From CAZSNT01 sp964607765 (GTDB lineage Bacteria; Verrucomicrobiota; Lentisphaeria; Oligosphaerales; JABHEG01), in assembly GCA_964607765.1 (NCBI GenBank), contig CAZSNT010000114.1, positions 1 through 34,365 of the forward strand: DNA of 34,365 nucleotides. Reading direction: 5' to 3'. The translations under genes and the position numbers were made by a program. Position 1 is the stretch's first letter; each line of letters starts with the position of its first letter. Shown one piece after another: positions 9,032-17,744 of the stretch. Under the pieces are notes generated by a model, which worked only from the letters and a program-made list of their open reading frames with translations, was not told the origin of the DNA and made no database searches.

Positions 9032-12000
9032 TCATTGCGCCACCGGCAACCCCTGCGCCTTCTGCACCAGCGACAGCAGGCCCTGCACCTGTTCGTCCAG
9101 GGGCAGCGCGTTCGCCGCCCGGATCATCACCTGCTCCAGCGCCTCCAGACCGCCGCCGCGCGCATGCTCGCTGCCGCGCAGCAGTTCCGCGAACTCCGCA
9201 GCGCACGCCGCCAGGAAGAAGCGCGGGTCACTCGCCGGTGTGCGCTCGTACCGGATGCTGTCCGCCAGGCGTGTGGAGAACTCCTCCACGCGCCCGTCGT
9301 CGATATGCTTGAAGCGGATGGCGATCGTGCCAAGGTCCGGGATCTGCTCCAACGCCGAATCGTGCAGCTCGAGTTCGTAGAGAGCAGTTGCCGACTGGCC
9401 GCTGCCGATCTCACCCGCGTCCACCTTGTCGTTGCGGAAGTCCTTGTCCGCGATGTCACGGTTCTCGTAGCCGATCAGCCGGTAGCGCCGCACGCGTTTC
9501 GGGTTGAACTCGACCTGGATCTTCACGTCCTTCGCAATGGTCTGCAGCGTAGCGGACATCTCGTCGAGAAAAACGCGCCGTGCCTCGGCGCGCGTGTCGA
9601 TGTACACGTAGTTGCCGTCACCCTTGTTGGCGAGTTGCTCCAACATGTGGTCGTCGTACGAGCCCGACCCCACGCCGACGCTGGTGAACGTCACGCCCTG
9701 GCGCCGGTACCGGTCGACCTTCTCCAGCAGCGACGATGCGTCGCTGGGCCCGACATTCGCCACACCGTCCGAACACAGAATCACGCGGTTGATGTCGCCG
9801 GACCGGTAGTGGCGTGCCGCCATTTGATAGCCCAATTCAATGCCTCCCAGCAGGTTCGTCGACGCACCCGTGTCGATGGCCTGGATAGCGGCGCGGATGC
9901 GCCCCTTCTCCCGTGCCGACACCGCTTCCAGATGCAGCCGCGCCCGCGTGTCGTAGGTCACCAGCGTCACGCGGTCGCGCGCGTCCAGCTGATCCAGCAG
10001 CAGCGACAGCGCGTACTTGACCAGCGGCAGCCGGTCCTCGCGGCCCATGGACCCCGACGCATCGATCACGTAGACCAGGTGCGACGCACGCCGCCCGTCA
10101 CGGCCCAGCACTTTGCCCTTCACGCCGATCTTCAAAAGCGTCAGGTCCCGGCCGAACGGCGCCGAACTCGCCTGCGCGTGAACCGTGAAGACGCGCTGCG
10201 ACTGGCGCGGGTAGTTGTAGTCGAACGCGTTGACGAACTCCTCCATGCGCACCACAGCCGGCGGCGGACGATAGCCCTTGCGGATGTAGCGGCGCGACAT
10301 CGTGTAAGAGGCCGTGTCCGCCTCCAGCGCGAACGTGGACTGCCGGTCTTTCGCGGTCAGCACGAACGGGTTCACCGGCGGCGGCGGGCGGCGCGGCGCG
10401 GGCGGCAGTTCCTCCTCGCCCTCTGCTTCGCCCTGTTCGTAAGCCTCTTCCTCGTCCGACTCTTCCAGGTCGTGGAGTGCTTCGACCAGCTCGCGGCCGT
10501 TCGCCGCAGCCTTGCCCTCGGGATACTCCACGGCCAGCTGTTTGAGCAGCGCTTTGCTCTCGTCGAGCTTGCCGTTGCGGTAGGCCTGCTGTGCCTTGAC
10601 AAACAGACGCCCGTCCGGAGGCAGACGCTGCAGCCGCGTCTGCCGCTGCGGCATCCGGCCATTCTCACTGCGCCATACACGTCGCTCATCGCCCGGTTGC
10701 CGCCCGTACGCACCCGTGTCCCACGAGTAGTTACGCACCGCCCCGGCCCGGTTCGCGTGAGCCGAGTATCCGCTGAGACTCGACACCCCATCATCGTCAC
10801 TGTCCGGCACACGCGGATCCGTACCGAAGGCTTCCTCATCGCCGTTCGTGAGACCGTCACCGTCAAAATCCTCGCCGTCGTGTAGCAGCGCGGGCGCGGA
10901 TTGGCCGCGCGACAGCGACAGCCCGGACTCGTTCGCCTGGAACCGGAATTGGTAAAGATCTGACAGACCGTCGGTATCGCCGTCGCCTGACTCTGGCTCC
11001 GCCAGATCCGACGAGCGCAACACCACCGGCTGCCCCGCGTACCCGAACTCCTCGTCCGGCTCAGCGCCGTTCCCACTCCGGACCGTGACCGCTCGCCGAT
11101 TGTCAGACACCGCAGCAGCGGCCTGCCCTGCGGGATTGAGCACAACGGGGTCGGTCAGGGAACGCAGTTCGACGTCACGCTTGAGATCAAAGTCGGTGAA
11201 CGTAACCAGAGCCGCGGCATCGTCGGTCTTGGCCGGCTCGGAACGGGACAGCGTGTCCACCGACACGGCGCCGCCGTTGACAACCACCGACTGCAGAACA
11301 TCGCCCGCCTTTGCGTCCACGATGAAGTCCGAGGTGAGCAAGGGCGAGACCGACTTGGGCGCCGTCGGCATGGGCACGGCCACGGGCGGCGGGGGTGGTT
11401 CCGCTGCGGGTTCCGGTACGGGCGGGGCCACCACCGAATTGTCGAACGCCAGCTCGAGCTCCGCGACAGGCCGCGGCGCCGGCTTCTTCGCGGGGCGCGG
11501 CCGACTGGGCGCTGCGGGCGCGGCGTCTTTGCCCGCGATTCCGGCCACGCCGTATCGCCACGAGGCAGTCTTCGCCGACTCGCCCTTCGGCTTAACGGAG
11601 CTCTTGTACTTCGTCTCCGCTGCCTCGCTGGCGACCGTGCCGGACCACTTCAGGCCTCCACTCGCGAGCTGCTCGGTCGCGGTCTGCTGCGCCTCCTTGA
11701 GCGCGAGCTTCCTGCTCTTCGTGATACGCTCCAGACCGCGCCCCCGCGTCGCGGCGGCCTCCGCTTTCGACGCGGACCGCGTCACCACCTTCAAACGATC
11801 CGCCGGCTCGCCGCGCGAAAGCGCCTCGTTTGCGCGGCGGCGCTCAGGCAGCGCCCCGCCCTCGGCAGGTCTGGTGTCGAAGAACACGCCCAGTCGTTCC
11901 GAGCGCTCCCCGTCGGCTTCGCCGCCCGTCGGGTCGCCCTCCAACCCGGAATCATCTCCGGTCACGACCAGGCCGCCGCCGAACATCGCCGCATGGCCGT

Positions 12001-13846
12001 CCGTGAGCATTACGACGTGCTTCTTGCCTTTTGCCGCGGCCGACTTCTCCGACAAGTCCTCGAGCGACAGCCTCTCCTTCCTGCCCTTCGCCTCACCGGC
12101 AACGAGTTTGCCTGCGACCACGATCTGCGCAGGTACCAGTGCCGCCCCGTCCACAGCATTAAACTCGACCGCAACGCCTTCCGCGCCGAAGTCGCCACCG
12201 CCGAAGCCATGATCAACGGCCCCGCCGCCGCCCATGCCGCCGTCGAACGCCGCCGCGCCGCCGCCCTCATCCCCAAACCCCTCGTCGCCACCCATGTCCC
12301 CGAAGTCCCCAAAATCGTCGCCACCGGCCTGCCCGTTGTGCTCCTCGCCGACGTTGCGCCGCACACGCCCCGGCATCGCAACGCCCATGTCCATCTTGAC
12401 CTGCGCTTCGTCCCCCAGCTTGATCGCGCCCAGCATGGCCTGCCCGGACGCATTGCCGGAAGTGGGAGCCAAGGCCGCGAACTCACCCGTGGCAGGACCG
12501 GCTGCCACGCCATCAAAGGACAAGTTGCCCAGCTTCTCGTCAGCGTCACGTGCAAGAACAGCAAAAGCATCGACCACGCCGTTCCCGGCCACATCAACCA
12601 CGGTGCGCGGCGCTTCCGTCGTGCTTGCTGTGGTTGTGGTGATGCTCGGCAGGTCCGCAGACAGATCTGCCGCGGCAGTGACGCGACTGCCGCCCGACGC
12701 GGCGAACGGGTCGAGCGTGCTCGTGGCGCGATTCAGCTCGACCGGTGCATGCCACGCTTCCACCGTGCGCGCGCCTTGCGTGTCTGCTGTCGCGGTGAAA
12801 GACACACCACTGTCCAGCGCTGTTACCGTCCTGTCCCCCGATGTCCTGCCGAAGCCTGTCGTCGCGACCACGCCGCCCGCGGCGGGAGCCCTCGTGTCGG
12901 GGGCCCCGAACAGGTCATCTGAGAGGCCGTCGTCGTCCGTATCGAACAGCGCGCTCTGGAGCCCTGCCGCGCCGCGTGCCTGCTGCGCCGACAGCCGGCC
13001 CGACCCGGACTGAGTAAACTCCAGCGTCTTGACAAGACCGTTGCCGTTAACGTCCACCGCCCTGCCGCTGTCGGGCCGACGTCGGCCGCCGCGCAGACCC
13101 GTGACCGCGCTGTCCGTCTGCCCCCCAATTGCGGCGCCCAGTTCCCACGATTCCTCGGCCGCCTCGCTCGGTTGCTCAGGATCGGGAGCCGGCGCGGCAT
13201 CACCCCTGACAGTCCTGCCGTCGTCAAACCGGGAATACGTCCCGGTCGCCTGCGGGGCCTGCGGGGCCTGCGGGGCCTGCGGGGCAAGGAAATAATCGGT
13301 GAACCGGAGGGGCTCGCCGGCACGCATCTCATTTGGCGCGGACAGGAACGAGCGCATCGTGCTTTGCAGGAAAATGAGCAACCCCCCGGTGGTGAGAACG
13401 AAAAGCGCCGCCGCTCTGAGCAGTCGCGGCGGCGGCACAGCCCGGAAACGCGGGGCGATCCGGCGCAACTGCGACCACACACGACGTGCACCCGTTTCCC
13501 GGTCACACGCCAGGTCCCGCACACCAGATCCCCCGGACACGCTCAGTGCACGGTGCTTGCCGACGCCGGGCGCTGCCACGGGCGCGGTCCGCGCCTGCGC
13601 CGCACCAGTGGGCGCTGCCGTGGCGACAGGCAGCAGCACGGCGTCCGCGCGGTCCGCGGTAAGCGGCATGTCGGGAAGTGTGGCCACAGCGTCCTGCAGC
13701 AGCGCGAACGCCGCCTGCATGTCGCGCAGCTCCTGCTGACACTCGACGCACTGATCCACGTGCGCCTGAACGCTGTCGCGCTCCGCACCGGCCAGCTCAT
13801 CGAGAGCCAGGCTCGCCAGGTGTGTCAGTGCCTGTTCGTGGTTCAT
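9032..13846 (-). CDS. Transmembrane anti-sigma factor with C-terminal VWA domain
   Basis: This 1604-residue protein starts with an anti-sigma zinc-finger motif (His29, Cys33, Cys36 in AHVDQCVECQQEL). A single membrane helix follows at about 142-160, and then a long low-complexity ectodomain with APQ repeats, a Gly/Asp-rich tract and Asp-rich calcium-loop motifs (DTDDDGLSDD, DFDGDGLTNGDE). TPR-like helices lie near 1080-1130. The last 450 residues form a YfbK-type module: N-terminal domain from about 1158, VWA with MIDAS motif DASGSMG near 1260, and a DUF3520-like end. The ATG follows the sigma-factor stop by 3 nt, with GGGAG upstream. By family knowledge the N-terminus should hold the sigma factor at the membrane; I infer that the VWA end is the outside sensor. 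The C-terminal third is almost identical to the gene at 14735-17463. Confidence 0.9.
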   Translation of the reverse strand: MNHEQALTHLASLALDELAGAERDSVQAHVDQCVECQQELRDMQAAFALLQDAVATLPDMPLTADRADAVLLPVATAAPTGAAQARTAPVAAPGVGKHRALSVSGGSGVRDLACDRETGARRVWSQLRRIAPRFRAVPPPRLLRAAALFVLTTGGLLIFLQSTMRSFLSAPNEMRAGEPLRFTDYFLAPQAPQAPQAPQATGTYSRFDDGRTVRGDAAPAPDPEQPSEAAEESWELGAAIGGQTDSAVTGLRGGRRRPDSGRAVDVNGNGLVKTLEFTQSGSGRLSAQQARGAAGLQSALFDTDDDGLSDDLFGAPDTRAPAAGGVVATTGFGRTSGDRTVTALDSGVSFTATADTQGARTVEAWHAPVELNRATSTLDPFAASGGSRVTAAADLSADLPSITTTTASTTEAPRTVVDVAGNGVVDAFAVLARDADEKLGNLSFDGVAAGPATGEFAALAPTSGNASGQAMLGAIKLGDEAQVKMDMGVAMPGRVRRNVGEEHNGQAGGDDFGDFGDMGGDEGFGDEGGGAAAFDGGMGGGGAVDHGFGGGDFGAEGVAVEFNAVDGAALVPAQIVVAGKLVAGEAKGRKERLSLEDLSEKSAAAKGKKHVVMLTDGHAAMFGGGLVVTGDDSGLEGDPTGGEADGERSERLGVFFDTRPAEGGALPERRRANEALSRGEPADRLKVVTRSASKAEAAATRGRGLERITKSRKLALKEAQQTATEQLASGGLKWSGTVASEAAETKYKSSVKPKGESAKTASWRYGVAGIAGKDAAPAAPSRPRPAKKPAPRPVAELELAFDNSVVAPPVPEPAAEPPPPPVAVPMPTAPKSVSPLLTSDFIVDAKAGDVLQSVVVNGGAVSVDTLSRSEPAKTDDAAALVTFTDFDLKRDVELRSLTDPVVLNPAGQAAAAVSDNRRAVTVRSGNGAEPDEEFGYAGQPVVLRSSDLAEPESGDGDTDGLSDLYQFRFQANESGLSLSRGQSAPALLHDGEDFDGDGLTNGDEEAFGTDPRVPDSDDDGVSSLSGYSAHANRAGAVRNYSWDTGAYGRQPGDERRVWRSENGRMPQRQTRLQRLPPDGRLFVKAQQAYRNGKLDESKALLKQLAVEYPEGKAAANGRELVEALHDLEESDEEEAYEQGEAEGEEELPPAPRRPPPPVNPFVLTAKDRQSTFALEADTASYTMSRRYIRKGYRPPPAVVRMEEFVNAFDYNYPRQSQRVFTVHAQASSAPFGRDLTLLKIGVKGKVLGRDGRRASHLVYVIDASGSMGREDRLPLVKYALSLLLDQLDARDRVTLVTYDTRARLHLEAVSAREKGRIRAAIQAIDTGASTNLLGGIELGYQMAARHYRSGDINRVILCSDGVANVGPSDASSLLEKVDRYRRQGVTFTSVGVGSGSYDDHMLEQLANKGDGNYVYIDTRAEARRVFLDEMSATLQTIAKDVKIQVEFNPKRVRRYRLIGYENRDIADKDFRNDKVDAGEIGSGQSATALYELELHDSALEQIPDLGTIAIRFKHIDDGRVEEFSTRLADSIRYERTPASDPRFFLAACAAEFAELLRGSEHARGGGLEALEQVMIRAANALPLDEQVQGLLSLVQKAQGLPVAQ
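13248..13283. repeat. Four perfect 9-bp tandem repeats
   Basis: The unit GCCTGCGGG is repeated four times without error inside the anti-sigma/VWA gene. On the coding strand it encodes the repeated Ala-Pro-Gln run just outside the membrane helix. Units of nine bases keep the frame when their number changes, so this linker may vary in length between strains. Confidence 0.85.
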
Positions 13847-13849
13847 GGC

Positions 13850-14440
13850 TCAGATCGCTCCCAGCGTCTTGAACCGCTTCGTCAACGTGCGGAGTCCGCA
13901 ACCCATCCGGTAGTGGACCGTGGCGATACTCGTGCCCGTGATCTCGCTGATCTCGCGCAGTGTCAGACGCTCGAACAGCTTCAGCAGCAGGATCTGCTTC
14001 TCCGCGTCAGGCAGCCGCTGCAGCTCCCGCAGGGCAAGCTCGCGCGCTTCCTTCTCGCTGAAGACCGCGCCCGGGTCACGGGGCGCGTTGGCAAAGCCGC
14101 TTGTGTCTGTCCACGTCTGAATCATCGGTTCCTGCAGTTCCGTACTCCGGTTCTCGCGGCGGTTCAGATCGACTGTGAGGTTGTGTGCGACCCTGAACAG
14201 CCAGTTCCGAGTGCTCCTGATCCGCGTGCCGTTGAGCAGCGCCTTGCGCAGACGCAGGAACGCATCCTGAACCACATCCTGCGCCTGGTCGGGCCGGTCC
14301 GGCAACATCTGCCGAGCGTAGTGAATCAGTACGACCTGGTACTGACGCACCGCTGTTTCCAGCTCGGCATGCGCAGCCGTCGCGGTTGCCGCGTCAGGGG
14401 CGTGCTCGCCCCCTGATTGTTCGGCCTGCTTTACAGCCAT
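13850..14440 (-). CDS. ECF-family RNA polymerase sigma factor
   Basis: This 196-residue protein has the two domains of extracytoplasmic-function sigma factors. Region 2 (about 30-96) carries DQAQDVVQDAFLRL and NWLFRVAHNLTVDLNRR. Region 4 (about 135-190) carries a helix-turn-helix in LTLREISEITGTSIATVHYR. The length is normal for the family. The ATG at 14440 is preceded by a short G-rich site. The next gene is its probable anti-sigma factor, starting 3 nt after the stop, so the pair is likely translationally coupled. A bipartite promoter-like motif lies 22-57 bases upstream and recurs before the second anti-sigma/VWA gene, which suggests autoregulation. The family call is secure; the ECF subgroup is not determined. 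Confidence 0.95.
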   Translation of the reverse strand: MAVKQAEQSGGEHAPDAATATAAHAELETAVRQYQVVLIHYARQMLPDRPDQAQDVVQDAFLRLRKALLNGTRIRSTRNWLFRVAHNLTVDLNRRENRSTELQEPMIQTWTDTSGFANAPRDPGAVFSEKEARELALRELQRLPDAEKQILLLKLFERLTLREISEITGTSIATVHYRMGCGLRTLTKRFKTLGAI

Positions 14441-14461
14441 CGAAACCCCGGGGTGCTGCTT

Positions 14462-14497
14462 TCAGTATCTTGGACGATTGGGGTGGTGGGTTTTACA
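14462..14497 (-). promoter_or_regulatory. Candidate ECF-type promoter of the sigma operon
   Basis: Read on the minus strand, TGTAAAA (14497-14491) is followed by 12 bases and then ATCGTCCAAGATACTGA (14478-14462). The same layout, with the same 12-base spacing, occurs at 17541-17576 upstream of the second anti-sigma/VWA gene. An A-rich -35 box and a CGTC-containing -10 box are typical of ECF promoters. The -10-like box is about 33 bases before the ATG, leaving a leader of about 25 bases. The match between the two sites is seen directly; the promoter role is inferred. Confidence 0.5.
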
Positions 14498-14548
14498 AAT
14501 CTACACGCTCGTTCGTCGTTCGTCGTTATTCAGTGTTCGGTGTTCGGT

Positions 14549-14693
14549 CAATGCCATTGAATTGGGCCGCTTCGGAGATTAGGGCGAGAGATTAAGGCGA
14601 AAGACCAAGGTGTTCCGACCCTAATCTTTTGCCCTCATCTTTCACCCTAATCTTCCGGGGTGCCGGTAGGCTCCCTAACTCAACGACATTGAG
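14549..14693. repeat. MITE-like palindromic element, copy 1
   Basis: This is an imperfect inverted repeat of about 145 bases. The ends carry CAATGCCATTGAATT and its near complement CTCAACGACATTGAG. Each arm holds three tandem 13-base units of the type AGATTAGGGCGAA (left arm 14576-14614, right arm about 14617-14658 on the other strand). A second copy with the same ends and the same three-plus-three units is at 33396-33543. The element contains no open frame of note and lies between the sigma-factor operon and the end of the second anti-sigma/VWA gene. Confidence 0.8.
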
Positions 14694-14705
14694 TGTTCGG
14701 TGTTT

Positions 14706-14721
14706 CCTGCTGTCCAGCAGG
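14706..14721 (-). terminator. Possible transcription-ending hairpin
   Basis: CCTGCTG and CAGCAGG flank a two-base centre, 13 bases after the stop of the second anti-sigma/VWA gene. The stem is perfect but short and has no U-run after it, so a true intrinsic terminator is uncertain. Confidence 0.3.
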
Positions 14722-14734
14722 ATTCGGTGTTCCA

Positions 14735-17463
14735 TCACTGCGCCACGGGCAGACCCTGCGCTTCCTGCGTCAGAGCCAGCAGCTCCTGCACACGTTCGTC
14801 GAGCGGCAGCGCGTTCGCGACCCGGATCATCACCTGTTCCAGCGCCTCCAGACTGCCGCCGCGAGCGTGTTCGCTGCCGCGCAGCAGTTCTGCGAACTCC
14901 GCAGCGCACGCTGCCAGGAAAAACCGCGGGTCACTCGCGGGCGTACGCTCGTACCGAATGCTGTCCGCGAGGCGTGTCGAGAACTCCTCCACGCGCCCGT
15001 CGTCGATGTGCTTGAAGCGGATGGCGACCGTGCCCAGATCCTGCAGCCGTGCAGCCGGTGATTCGTACAGCTCCAGCTCGTAGAGCGCGGTTGCGGCCTG
15101 ACCGCTGCCGATCTCGCCCGCGTCCACTTTGTCGTTGCGGAAGTCCTTGTCGGCAATGTCACGGTTCTCGTAGCCGATCAGGCGGTAGCGCCGGACGCGC
15201 TTCGGGTTGAACTCGACCTGGATCTTCACGTCCTTCGCAATGGTCTGCAGCGTGGCGGACATCTCGTCGAGGAACACGCGCCGTGCCTCTTCGCGCGTGT
15301 CGATGTACACGTAGTTGCCGTCGCCCTTGTTGGCAAGCTGCTCCAGCATGCGGTCGTCGTACGAGCCGGACCCCACACCGACGCTGGTGAACGTCACGCC
15401 CTGGCGCCGGTACCGGTCGACCTTCTCCAACAACGGCGCCGCGTCGCTGGGGCCGACGTTCGCCACGCCGTCCGAGCACAGAATCACGCGATTGATCTCG
15501 CCGGCTCGGTAGTGCCGTGCCGCCATCTGATAGCCGAGCTCGACCCCTGCGAGCAGGTTGGTCGATGCTCCTGTCTCGATGGCTTGGATCGCAGCGCGGA
15601 TGCGGTCCTTCTCCCGCGCCGACACCGCCTCCAAATGCAGCCGCGCCCGCGTATCGTAGGTCACCAGCGTCACGCGATCGCGCGCGTCCAACTGGTCCAG
15701 CAACAGCGACAAGGCGTGTTTCACCAACGGCAGCCGGTCCTCGCGCCCCATGGACCCGGACGCGTCGATCACGGTGACCAGGTGCGACGCGCGCCGCCCG
15801 TCACGGCCCAGCACTTTGCCTTTCACGCCGATCTTCAGCAGAGCCAAACCACGCCCGAACGGCGCCGGGCTCGCCTGCGCATGCACGGCAAACGTGCGCT
15901 GCGACTGGCGCGGGTAGTGGTAGTCGAACGCATTGATCATCTCCTCCATCCGCACCACCGCCGGCGGCGGACGGTAGCCTTTGCGGATGGTGCGGCGCGC
16001 CATCGTGTAGGAGGCCGTGTCCGCCTCCAACGCAAACGTGGACTGACGGTCCTTCGCCGTCAGCACGAACGGGTTGACGGGCGGCGGCGGACGGCGGGGC
16101 GCGGGAGGCAGGATCTCGTCCGCATAGTCGAGCTTCCCGAGATCGGCCAGCTTCTTCTCGTCCGGCGGCTCGGGCTCCGGGTCGTGCACGCCTGCGAACA
16201 GCGGCTCGGGCGCTGACTCGTTCCGCTGCCCGCTGTATTCGTAGCGCGCCATCGCGCCATCCCCATTCCGGTCAGCGCCCGAAAGCGTGATTGCGTCCAG
16301 CACAGTAGCCACGGGCGGGCGGGCAGGGGCGGGGGCACGACGCGGCTTCTTCCCGGCCGCCGTCTTCAGTCGCAGCGGCGCGGGGGCGGGTGTCCTGGCC
16401 GATATCGGCTCGCGTTGCGCCGGAGCAACCCCATTGGTGCCGGCCACGCCCGTGTTGCCCCAGCTCAACTCACGGGTCGCCTCCTCAGCTGCGGTCGCCT
16501 CGCCGGCCAGAGACCTGCGCGTGGCAGTCCGCGTCTTCGCGGCGTCCGTGGTTGCCGCATAGTAACGCCGGAATCGCTTCTCGCCCTTTTTCCGGCTCTC
16601 GGTGCGCTTGTGTTCCGGCTCGGCCGGGCCGGATCGCGACTCAANNNNNNNNNNNNNNNNNNNNNNNNNNNNNNNNNNNNNNNNNNNNNNNNNNNNNNNN
16701 NNNNNNNNNNNNNNNNNNNNNNNNNNNNNNNNNNNNNNNNNNNNCTCTCCCGACCGCGGCCGCGTCGGGATGACCCATCGGTAACGGCGACGAGACCATT
16801 GCCGTTCGTGTCGGCCACTGCCGCGCCGTGCTCGTTCCGGAAGAGGCGGCCCAGCGCGGGCAGCTGCCCCAGCACGGGCACGCCGCCAGCGGACGCAGCA
16901 GGCTGATTCGCCGGCTCCGGCTGTGACGCGGCTGGTTCGGACTCAACCTCGGCCTCGGACAGGGAGTCGTAGTCGTCCGACCAGGTGAACTGGACGGCGT
17001 TTCCGCGCGCCTGGCTGGCTGGTTTCTCCATCGGCGCCCCGCCGAGGGAGTTCACCACCACGGCTCCGTACCGGGGGCCGTGCAACGACCGCAACGTGCT
17101 GTTGACAAACACCCACATGCCGGCCGCGGTCAAGACGAAAATGGCAGCGTGCTGAAGTAAGCGGCGTGAAAAGACCTGTTTGGGGGCGAGCCGAAGCGCC
17201 GGCAGCCACCGCGACAGTGTGTTGGCCTTGGTGCGTACGGCGACGGGCTGCAGCACGGCTGTCGCACGATCACCTGTGAGCGGTGTATCGGCAAGGGCGT
17301 CCGCGGCGTCCTGCAGCAGCGAGTAGGCAGAACGCATGTCGCGCAACTGTTCCCGACACTCGCTGCACGCATCGACGTGTGCCTGGACCCGCTTGCGTTC
17401 GGCGCCCGTCAAAGCACCTGCGGCAAGGCTGGCGAGGCGGGCTTGTGCTTGCTCGTGGTTCAT
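14735..17463 (-). CDS. Second anti-sigma/VWA protein, interrupted by assembly gap
   Basis: The N-terminal part (17463 to 16745) has the anti-sigma zinc-finger motif AHVDACSECREQL and a membrane helix (HAAIFVLTAAGMWVFVNSTL). It also carries GGVPVLGQLPALGRLFRN, which resembles the secretin signature, and a calcium-loop-like DTNGNG. The part after the gap (16644 to 14735) stays open in one frame and ends in the YfbK-type VWA module with DASGSMG, almost identical to the 9032-13846 protein. The two parts are one base out of register across the 100 Ns, so the true gap length should be 2 modulo 3 rather than 100. No sigma-factor gene is next to it. The visible coding length (about 876 residues) is far shorter than its paralogue. 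Confidence 0.85.
16645..16744. other. Assembly gap (100 Ns)
   Basis: One hundred undetermined bases lie within the second anti-sigma/VWA gene. A round 100 is the usual placeholder for unknown length. Coding continues on both sides in frames that only match if the true length leaves a remainder of 2 when divided by 3. Confidence 0.95.
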
Positions 17464-17540
17464 CGTTGCAGCTCAGACCGAAGACGATTACAGCTCTGTT
17501 CGGAAACACCCCACGCAGACGCATGCAGTGTATTCCCTAC

Positions 17541-17576
17541 TCATTATCTTCGACGATCGAGAGAGACGCTTTTCCA
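17541..17576 (-). promoter_or_regulatory. Candidate ECF-type promoter of the second anti-sigma/VWA gene
   Basis: On the minus strand TGGAAAA (17576-17570), then 12 bases, then ATCGTCGAAGATAATGA (17557-17541). It matches the site at 14462-14497 in both boxes and in spacing, while the 12-base spacers differ, as expected of a functional bipartite site. It would give a leader of about 80 bases before the ATG at 17463. Confidence 0.5.
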
Positions 17577-17614
17577 ACGAACGTCGGGAATTCCTATCGC
17601 GCCGCGCACGCCCC

Positions 17615-17742
17615 GTTTTCCGGTCATTGAGACACGGCGCGGTGTCCGGAAAACACCCCGGACACCCAAGCCCGCCCGTCCTGTTTTCCGGTCATCCCCC
17701 GTGCCCTTCCTCGTCCTCCTCCTCGTGTCCGGAAAACACCCC
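17615..17742. repeat. Two tandem hairpin units after the URO-D-family gene
   Basis: GTTTTCCGGTCAT occurs at 17615-17627 and 17683-17695. Each is followed by GTGTCCGGAAAACACCCC (near 17642 and at 17725-17742), so GTTTTCCGG can pair with CCGGAAAAC in both units. The block begins directly after the stop of the URO-D-family gene on the minus strand and may act as a transcription end or processing signal. It lacks a U-run. Confidence 0.5.
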
Positions 17743-17744
17743 TG

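Noticed and set aside
9029..10885. A 618-codon plus-strand open frame over the VWA module
   Set aside because: It mirrors the conserved VWA-coding region. A similar antisense frame appears over the paralogue at 15512-16216, which follows from the conserved sense codons rather than from a gene.
11085..12212. A 375-codon Ser/Ala-rich plus-strand frame
   Set aside because: It is antisense to the low-complexity ectodomain of the anti-sigma/VWA protein, with biased composition and no start signal.
16465..17463. A 332-residue protein read straight through the Ns to 16465
   Set aside because: The part after the gap in that frame (NTSAPRAGKRARSDSGV and on) is unlike the paralogue. The other frame is open to the gap and matches it, so the straight reading is an artefact of gap length.
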